Shown piece by piece: positions 56,567-64,000 of a DNA stretch of 64,000 bases (position 1 is its first letter; the number at the start of each line of letters is the position of its first letter). The notes below the pieces were generated by a model, which saw only the letters and a list, made by a program, of their open reading frames with translations, ran no database searches and had not been told where the DNA came from. Both the position numbers and the translations under genes were made by a program. The DNA comes from Brasenia schreberi (Eukaryota; Streptophyta; Magnoliopsida; Nymphaeales; Cabombaceae). The stretch is taken from the NCBI GenBank assembly GCA_036023115.1, contig JAYKKT010000086.1:17541001-17605000 (forward strand), read 5' to 3'.

Positions 56567-57900
56567 CGGCTTTGGAGGTTTTAAAATGGGAGGATTTACC
56601 AAATACTTTTTCAATCTTTCAAAAGCTTTTTGGCAATCGGCATCCCAATTAAATTTAACCCCTTTTCGCAAAGTTTATTTAAGGGTTCGCATCTTATTGC
56701 TAAATTGGAGATGAATCTCCTAATAGCTTCAAGTTGTCCCTGGAGGCTACGAACCTGGGTTACGTTGGAGGGTGGAGGCATGTCTATGATAGCTGGACAC
56801 TTAGAGGGGTCGACCTCTATACCCCTTTGGCTAACCATGAATCCTAAGAATTTTTCCAATTCTACTCCAAAAATACATTTTTGAGCGTTTTGTTTCACTT
56901 TATAAAGTCTAAGTCTTTCGAAAACTTTTTGCAAAGATTCTATGTATGTACATTGGGTTTTTTATTTCACCAAAAGATCATCCATATATATTTTTAAGAG
57001 CTCATGGATTTGATCATGTAAAATAGTTGTCATGGCTCTTTGGTATGTGGCATCGACATTTTTTAAACCAAAAGGCATAACAGTATAAAGAGTATGTGCC
57101 CCAAGGTGTAGTAAAAGTAGTTTTAGCCTGATCTTTGGAGCTAACTTGATTTTATTATAACCCAAATAATCATCCATGAAAGAAAATATTTCATGATTTT
57201 TAGTGCTATCCACTATCAAATCAATATTTGGAAGTGGAAAATTATCTTTTGGAGTGGCATTGTTCAAGCTTCTAAAATCAATGCAAATATGAATTTTCCC
57301 ATTTAATTTTCAAACAACAATAATATTTGAAAGTCATTCTAAACAAGCAATGGGTTTTATAAATCCAACCTTTAAAAGATCTTCTAAACACTCTTTTACT
57401 TGGGAGTGAACATCAGGATGAATTTTCCTAAGCTTTTGTTTCATGGGTTTTGTATTTGGTTCTAGAGGCAAATGGTGTTCTACAATCCTAGGGTCTAAGC
57501 CAAGCAAGTTTTCGTAGGTCCATGCAAACACATCTATGTATGATTTCAAGAATGCAATGAATGATATATTTTCATACTCACACAAACAAGTACATATTTT
57601 AACATACTTGGGGTTAGACTCACTTCCTAAATTGATCTCTAGGAAATCCCTTCCTATGGAATTTGAAGGTTTTTTCAAGTCAAGGATTTTATTGAATTCA
57701 AGAAGCTCGAAAGCTTGATCATCCTCATGGATGAGGGATCTTCCTCCTTGCTTTGATCACTCTCAAGTGACTTGATCTCTAGGAAAGGATTATTCACAAG
57801 AGAAGGATTATGCACAAGACAAGGACTCAATTTGGGTTTGAGAATATACACTAGTTTTGTCAAAATCGATTCTTGAGTTTGTACATGATTTTTTTAAAAC
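56567..57900 (-). pseudogene. minus-strand Tat-like reverse transcriptase relic
   Basis: On the minus strand: lead-in GRDFLEINLGSESNPKYVKI (57590-57660), YIDVFAWTYENLLGLDPRI, LEDLLKVGFIKPI, then after a shift ICIDFRSLNNATPKDNFPLP, FSFMDDYLGYNKIKLA, HTLYTVMPFGLKNVDATYQR and IYMDDLLVK with a Y-M-D-D catalytic box (about 56963-56990), then LRLYKVKQNAQKCIFGVELE and the thumb DPSKCPAIIDMPPPSNVTQV (to about 56640). It ends with ILKPPKP at 56567, exactly where the + strand LTR fragment ends. RNase H and integrase are lost. Among the RT relics here it is the best preserved. Confidence 0.92.
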
Positions 57901-58769
57901 CAGATTTTTTTGAATTTTTTGGCTTTTTCTAAACAAATGCTAGAAGGAAAAATATAAAAGACTTTCTTTTTAGGATTTTCATAATTTTTAAATGTTTTTA
58001 GCTTTTGGGTTTTTTTAGATTTTTTTAGTTTTTCCAAATATATACTTTTTTGGGATTTGTTTCAAAAGAAGGGTCTTCCATCAAGCCTACAAAGAAAACA
58101 CCATGAATTAGACTCCAAATAAGAAGTCTATGCCATAAGTTTCAGTTTTAGTTGGCTCTAGTGCACCCTTGACCCAACTGGTCTTAGGTAGATGGTTCAT
58201 AGGGTATGGATGGGTTGTACCCTAGACCATGTTGACCTAGGTTAGGCAAGGGTAGGGTGGGTTTCACTTTTCCTTGGTTTTTGTCTCCTAGAACCTAATA
58301 TGGTACATACCCAATGTTTAATAACATACTCCAAGGCTTTTTAAGTTTTGAAAAAATTTAGTAAAGAGGGTGGCCTTGGAGCAATGTACCATCCAAGGCA
58401 TGGTTATACACTGAACTTTCTTGGGTGTGCCTAGGAGGTGCGTGGTTTTAGTAGGGTAGGACTTGGGTTCTCCTAGATGTACACGACCTTAGGGGTGGAA
58501 GGTTTGGCATTAGACGACTTGGGCTTCTCTAAGATGTGAAACACCTTGGGATTGGGAGGTTTGGGTTTGACGACTTGGGTGGATTGGGCTCTCTAATGGC
58601 CTTCTCTATGCCACACAATGGATCACTTGATAGACAAGAGAATGTTTGTATTCCCTTAAGGTGTGAGTTGTCTTCTCCAAATACTATCACGACTTGTTAT
58701 CTCATGGGATCTTTAGGCATTTGTGAAAGTTTGAAGGGACGACTTAGAGGGAGTGTATCCAAGGCCTCC
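57901..58769 (-). pseudogene. minus-strand protease-RT linker, decayed
   Basis: 57900-58060 is the T-rich complement of the A-rich linker at 8700-8940. The rest (58100-58769) shows no intact frame; a G-patch-like word is no longer clear. TTGGG/TAGGT words make spurious frames. Confidence 0.5.
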
Positions 58770-59456
58770 CTAGCAATAAGTTGTAGTGGGGTTTATGTCT
58801 AAGACATGAAACAACCCTACATGTGATTTGGGGCCGACTTCTATGGGTAATTTGATGGAGACTATGGGATGGAATGAGTTGTTATTGTATCTTGTGATGA
58901 CAATTGTACTTGGTTCAAGCCTAGATATGGGTACTCCAATTTGGAAGGCTATATGGAGATGAAGGATATTTAGAACTCCTCTCCCATCAATCAAGCACTT
59001 GTTGAGAGTGTAGTGATTCAATACCACCTCTATGTACAAAGCTTGGTTGTCGGTTGTGGTAGAGCTATCTAACTCATCCTTGGTGAACACAATTGGGGTC
59101 TTGGTAAGGATGGGAGAGACAAAGAAAGATAGAGATTCGGGAGTTATAGAGGTATTAACCATGGCTTTCTCTAGGATTCTCTTTAAGACTTGTCTATGTT
59201 TAGGTGAGGTTTGTATCAACTATAAAATAAACATGTTTATGAAAAGTTTTGATAAATATTGTTCTAAATCATATGGGGTTAATATAAAACTTTTACCCTT
59301 ATCCATGCCATGAAATGAATTAGGGATGCATGTTTTTCGGGAGTCGGGCAAAACGACTACCTCCTTGCTAGTTTCTTTAGCTAAGTGTGGGGGTTGATAG
59401 ATTCTTCCAGACCTAGTCACCTCCCCTATACTCTCCCTAGGGTTCGATCGTATCAT
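58770..59456 (-). pseudogene. minus-strand Tat-like protease relic with gag C-terminus
   Basis: The 149-residue frame (58770-59219) reads QALYIEVVLNHYTLNKCLID then GRGVLNILHLHIAFQIGVPI, where the D-G-G active site has become D-G-R, then PIEVGPKSHVGLFHVLDINP. The upstream frame (59220-59456) reads ESIGEVTRSGRIYQPPHL, SFILTPYDLEQYLSKLF. It corresponds closely to 7471-8150. Confidence 0.88.
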
Positions 59457-61070
59457 GACTCTATAAGCTCCCCTATAGTTTCTTTAGAGCACCTTAAATT
59501 TCTATAAAGGCTCTAATTAGGGCCGAGACTTTAAGCGCTCCTCGGATCACTACTTACTTGTCCTTTTTTATTACGACAGAGAGTGTTGTGTGACAAGTAG
59601 CATGAACCATATGCAATGCATGATCAATCCCATGAGTTTGAATTGGAGAAAGGCTACCTCTTTGTCCTTCCCACTTGTATTGGCATGGTTCGGGAAGGTC
59701 TCTTTGAAAATTGCTTGAGGGGCTTCGATTCCTCTGAGATGTGGAGCCTCCCTTACTCTATCAAGTCTTCAATTTTATTTTTTAAAGAAAAACATTTGTT
59801 TGTATTATACCCTTAAGCCTATGATACTTATAAAAATTATCCAAGAATTTTCCTTTAGGGGTGCCCCATCAAGAATCGCCAAAAGACTCACCAAACCTTG
59901 TACCAATAAGATATATAGGACTTTGTGAGTAGTTGTCCTAGATTCGTGTATTCCCTCTTTTCAATTTTTTTTTATTTTTTTGATTTTTTGAAAAGGATTT
60001 TTGTTCAAAGGTCTTAGAGGGTTCGAACGAACTCGACTCTACTTGTACACTAGCAACCTTTTGAGTTTTAACTCCTCCTTCCAGTATATGTGGCCCATAT
60101 TTCCTTGGTTTTTCAAACTTGTTTTTAAGAAAGCTCTTCCCTTTCCACAGATCTCCATAAACTTCTTTTTTCAAATTGGCTTCAAAAAGAGAAGCTTTTT
60201 TAATCAGTTTTAAAAGGTACAGATCTCATAGAGGAAGATGAGTGTTTTTAAATCTGTTTTAAAATTTCTAATGATGAGCATTATTATGCATCCTTTATAG
60301 ATTGGCTCTTTTACTTGACCAAAGAGTAATCTCCATCTAATGATGAATATGTGTGCATCCTCATTAGGGGATTACTTTGTGTCTCTCAAAGTGTTGATAG
60401 TAGGTGTGACTTCCACATTGTGGAAAAAACTTTGTATAAAGCAATTCACTAAGTCCTCAAAGGTCGCAAATTAGCTTAAATAGTAGGAAGCAACCATTTT
60501 GAAGCATTCTCCTTTATAGAATGGGGAAACCAGTATATCTATTTGGAGGAATTTCTCTTTTTCTTGTATGCCCTCCTGAAAAAGAGTTGGAGATGGGATC
60601 AGGGATCCTCATTTCCATCATACTGATGAAAATTTGGTATTTCATCATCACTATCAGTTTGCTAATTAGAAGGCAAGAAATCATATAGTGAGTATACTCT
60701 TTTCTCTTTTGATTGGATCTTCAATAGTTGTTGGAGGGTCTTTCTATCCTTAACAGTGAAGGATTCATGTATTGGTTTCTCTTCTTCAAATCTAGAGGTC
60801 ATTTTAGGCTTTTGAGAATGATGAGATCTTTTATGAGCCCTCGCTTGTTTGCCATGGGATGAGCAAGACTCCACTGCATCGGCCTCTTAGCTCAATGCGG
60901 TGATTTTTTGCTCAATCCTTAACACTTTCAATTCCCTTTTGAGGGAAGTGATCCTATCCTCTCGATTTTTCAAAGTCTTATGAAATTCTTTTTGAAAATT
61001 AACTTGTAGAGCATGAGGCTCGACTCGACACCTCATAGGAACTCTCCATACTTGACATTATTTGAAGTTG
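59457..61070 (-). pseudogene. minus-strand Tat-like gag relic
   Basis: The frame KTLQQLLKIQSKEKRVYSLY (about 60690-60750) is followed, after stops, by DEIPNFHQYDGNEDPRSHLQ (60600-60655), equal to the plant gypsy capsid word D-G-x-x-D-P-x-x-H-L, then NASKWLLP (about 60500). Toward 59938-60174 a basic stretch with KSFLKNKFEKPRKYGPHI may be the end of gag. There are many stops. In a live element this would build the particle. Confidence 0.75.
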
Positions 61071-61190
61071 AAAAATCGACCTAAAACAAAGGATTAAAAG
61101 GAAGACAAATAAATTTAGAATCACGATTTTGAATTTGGAGTCAATTTTTGGAAACAATACCGAATCAATAATGATTTTCTAAGACTCATA

Positions 61191-61210
61191 GTCCCAGTGG
61201 GCATTCCAAA
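61191..61210 (-). other. primer-binding-site region of the minus-strand element
   Basis: Minus-strand text TTTGGAATGCCCACTGGGAC starts 2 bp inside the LTR end at 61213. It resembles TTTGGTGCCCACCGTGGG-type post-LTR words of plant gypsy elements. Confidence 0.5.
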
Positions 61211-61212
61211 TT

Positions 61213-61982
61213 TGTAGATGAGAATTTTATTCCAAGTCCTATGTAGAGATTTGAAATTCAATTCGCAAATACGGGTGCTTGAGCGTGCCAGCTAGTTTGC
61301 TCAAACTAGCAAAGTTGGATTTCGGACTTATTAGCGAATATGGACAAGTAAGTTATTTTCATCATAGACCTTCTTGAAACGATGCTCAAAGGTCAGTGTA
61401 GGTACTTCTAAATCACTTTAAGATCCAGTATGTTTTGGAAACCAAATTTCAATTCAAACGCACTTGCAAAATCGTGAGTTTATTTCTTGACTCAAAATCA
61501 ATCCCAATCCTGAAAAACATAAATGGGTTATGTTGTAAGAGACCGATTTTCTTAATTTTTTTGATAGTCTTCGAATCTCCAAAATTTCTCAAAATTTTAT
61601 GTGAAGCATACCCGAATATAGAGATTCTTGAATTGGATATGCTTGCTTTTCTAGTTCTATCCATGTGCGCCTCCTTATGATTTGGGCTTTGCTTGCCCTT
61701 TTTATTTCAAAACCAAAAAGATTGTCTTTCTCCAAAAAGGTTAAATTTGGGCTTTGCTTGCCTTTCTGGTTTTAACCACTAGATTGGTTAAATCTGCTTT
61801 TTTTTTAATGATTTTGAATACCAACTTGGTTTTCTAAACTGGGGTTGTTTTTCGAAATTTCTGCAAAACATTTTATTTTGAAAAGTGATGCTTGGAAATT
61901 TATAAAAATTCTAAAAGCATTTTCAAATTATGGATTTTCAAATGTATGATGGTTTATTTGAGAAATGTTTTGGGTGTTTACA
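61213..61982 (-). repeat. 5' LTR of the minus-strand element, internally shortened
   Basis: It starts TGTAAACACCC (minus) at 61982 and ends CTCATCTACA at 61213, 770 bp against 2.2 kb in the solo LTRs, so about 1.4 kb of U3/U5 was lost. GGGCTTTGCTTGCC occurs twice (61683 and 61748), a short direct repeat that may mark slippage. Frames at 61435-61680 are LTR text. Confidence 0.8.
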
Positions 61983-62253
61983 CTATAGGAGTTGAGAACC
62001 CATGAAAAAATATATTTAGCATCCATCTCGAGCAATCTAGTGTTAGAGGAATCATTGGTATCATTTAAGGACTCTGAGACCATTGAGAGGCAGTAGAGGA
62101 GTGTCAGATGGTTTTTGTCTGTGATTAATGGGCTTGGTCGAGAGCTTTCTCTGTATGTAATAAAGCCTTTTATTCAAGGTGGGCAATCGGCCTATAACCA
62201 TCCCATTTTTTTTAATTCTTTCATTCTTTATTCTTTTAAATTCATCGAATAAA
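61983..62253. other. short region between two elements
   Basis: No gene. The minus-strand frame 62061-62261 overlaps the end of the next pol relic and has no motif. Confidence 0.4.
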
Positions 62254-62880
62254 TTATTCATCCCAAACTAAAGGATAATATTTATTCAAATACTAATCAT
62301 TTATGCTCCTTGTATACTCTTCTCCTTGAATCCCTGCTAGCCTATCAGCTTCTTCCAAAAGAACCTTTGATACAATGTACGGTCCATCTCAATTGGGAGA
62401 CCATTTACCAAATTGCATAGTTATTCCGTACCATGTCTCCTTCTTGGAATTGCCTTGGTTGAACATGTTTATTATATGCTTGTGTAATTTATCACTTGTT
62501 GACAAATAGGTCATCCAGAGTCAACAAATGATCTTTATCTATCCTAGAATTCTAGTAAGCCCACAAGACCTTGGGTAAGACCTCTTGCCACTTTCATTGA
62601 TTATTTTTGAGAGATTTCTTGAGCAAACTAATAATTCCCTTATTAGTGGCCTCAGCCTGTCCAACTTGATCCAAAAGCTATTCAGGAAAGCTATTATTTT
62701 CTCTTCCATAAACATCATCCTTTGATTGGCCATTATGGATTGGTAATGCCAAACATAAAGATGATACAATCATGAATGAATTTGATCACATTGTCCTAGG
62801 TAACACCTTTCATAGATCTTTAATCCATTTAGTAAAATGGTTAGTAACCACTGTTAAAAATATATGTCCATACCTTTATA
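62254..62880 (-). pseudogene. family C gypsy integrase relic, minus strand
   Basis: Minus-strand pieces: VTNHFTKWIK (about 62825-62850), NVIKFIHDCIIF, IMANQRMMFMEEKIIAFLNS where the usual D-Q of the second catalytic site is N-Q, then after a deletion GQAEATNKGIISLLKKSLKN (62596-62660) with the Glu kept, QEVLPKVLWAY, then GDMV, FGKWSPN and DGPYIVSKVL-like text and the tail YYPLVWDE with TAA at 62254-62256. The zinc domain and first Asp are deleted. The wording differs from the Tat copies at 1-12060 and matches the lineage at 26080-30020. Confidence 0.85.
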
Positions 62881-63003
62881 CCAGCAAGCAAGAGAATTGT
62901 GACAAATGGTGATTATAGGTTGATGGTTAGTAAAATGGTTAGTAACTACTGTTATAAATATGTGTCCATACCTTTATACCAGCAAGCAAGAGAATTGTCA
63001 CAA
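62835..63003 (-). repeat. 97-bp tandem duplication in the integrase relic
   Basis: AAAATGGTTAGTAACCACTG (62835) and AAAATGGTTAGTAACTACTG (62932) start two units. Both include TCCATACCTTTATACCAGC and AAGCAAGAGAATTGT. Confidence 0.85.
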
Positions 63004-63084
63004 TAAGAAATCACTAATAAGTTGGTTGAGAACAACCTTGTTTATTGGGGATATGTTCAAGAAATCAATGTCCCTACTAATCAA

Positions 63085-64000
63085 TGTCACAATAAGTTGG
63101 TTGACATTGAGCCCAATCCATGGATTAGGGCTTGATGTTCTACTTTGTCATTGGTGAGAGTTGATTCTAGGGATATAATAAGCATCCATACCTTCTCTAT
63201 TGGGGATATGTTGCATACACCAAATTCCCTTGCCTTTGTTACACTTAGAAGTAGCAAACATCATCCACCATCATTGTTTGATGATCATCCCCTATACTAT
63301 ATCGAACAGATTAGAAACTTAAATGCACACAAAATATTTGAGAAAATTTGCTATGATATGTCCTTTGACCACCTTGAGACGTAAGTGTTTGAGGTTGAAT
63401 GGACATAGTTTAATCATCCATTTTACTAGCCTACCATAGAGACTTGGACGACTGAGAAGGTATCATAAGTATTGGTTTTGTAATTACCTTCACTTTAGTA
63501 ACTAGGAGGTAATATTCTAACTTCATATAAGCATGATACAAGGCTATTGGGGAACATCGTGACTCAGTTTTCATGAGTAGTCGACTCAAATAGAAAATAG
63601 TCTACTTAATATTATCATCGGCATCTTGTGTTAGAAGAGCATTGATGAAATTTTTTGTAGTGGTTATATATAATTTTAATGATTTCCTAAAAATAGGGGA
63701 ATTAATACTAGTGGTTTGCTAGATATGCTTTGATCCTCTCGATGGCATGTCGTTTTTTCGATCCTCAAATGAAATCTTCGACATCCTTCAACTTGATCAG
63801 TGTTATTAGACGGCCCATCTTTCCTACAACATTGATAATTAAACATTGCAAGTAGTTGACCTACCTAATCAAACTTCATAGCTCCTTTTTGGTTTTGGAC
63901 GATCTTGTATCGATGATGGCCTTAGCTTTGTTTATGTCAATTTTCCTGTTTTACACTAGGTAATGAAAGAAATGTCCTAGAAAAACTACAAAGTCAAATT
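63085..64000 (-). pseudogene. family C gypsy RT end and RNase H domains, minus strand
   Basis: On the minus strand from the window end: DINKAKAIIDTRSSKTKKEL (about 63880-63940), VNYLQCLIINVVGKMGRLIT and LIKLKDVEDF (63770-63870), IERIKAYLANH (about 63712-63745), which are RT thumb and RNase H start; then weak RNase H 1; the tether KWIIKLCPFNLKHLRLKVVK and IIANFLKYFVCI (63310-63420); and RNase H 2 with MMFATSKCNKGKGI (first Asp changed to Ala) and LTNDKVEHQALIHGLGSM (63110-63265). It corresponds to 27950-30022 on the + strand. The element continues past the window. Confidence 0.82.

Noticed and set aside
1..64000. CRISPR arrays, bacterial operons, organelle inserts
   Set aside because: No regularly spaced repeats with unique spacers and no bacterial, plastid or mitochondrial genes seen.

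Overview
This is nuclear DNA of a flowering plant. It is AT-rich and dense with nested, decayed LTR retrotransposons, microsatellites and SINE-like pieces, with one clearly intact host gene. The lineage rests on the gene, a plant-only single B-box (BBX/CONSTANS-like) zinc finger of the BBX28/BBX29 type, and on Ty3/gypsy elements with plant Tat-type architecture: a second RNase H between RT-RNase H and integrase, a pol product ending in a QYLKKYY-type tail, and a long untranslated stretch before the 3' LTR. I cannot name the species.

Layout. 1-6467: 3' part of a Tat-like element (pol relic, 3' untranslated region, polypurine tract, 2.5-kb LTR). 6468-12060: a second Tat-like copy with all domains recognisable and all broken. 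12061-14179: an LTR half and a gag relic. 14180-23295: a Tat-like element delimited by two LTRs and a perfect TTCAC duplication, with a solo LTR nested in its 3' LTR. 23301-25523: decayed element sequence and a minus-strand LTR piece. 25538-26064: an unrecognised coding-like fragment (minus) with a threefold tandem repeat. 26080-30020: another gypsy family (family C), split by a minus-strand LTR. 30030-33180: degenerate ATGCA-rich repeat and low-copy sequence with a possible terminal exon (minus). 33185-36802: a Tat 3' end whose LTR forms a roughly 1-kb-arm palindrome with an inverted LTR. 36803-41100: LTR-like promoter, a 52-bp retroposed fragment with an 18-bp target duplication, and three tRNA-derived SINE-like units. 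41299-41922: the BBX gene and its promoter. 42000-45078: AT-rich DNA with a long direct repeat about 1.37 kb apart. 45079-47352 and 50814-53021: two solo LTRs with 5-bp target duplications. 49560-55980: remains of a Ty1/copia element, split by the second solo LTR. 55981-61982: minus-strand Tat-like gag-pro-RT with a shrunken 5' LTR. 62254-64000: minus-strand family C pol.

Functionally, only the BBX gene looks active. Its promoter has a clear TATA box and several ACGT-core motifs (G-box type), which suits a light- or ABA-regulated gene. Every retroelement reading frame seen carries stops, frameshifts or lost catalytic residues, so none appears autonomous. The order of insertions can be read from the nesting: the Tat element at 14180 entered an older gag relic and was later hit by a solo LTR; the copia element was later hit by another.
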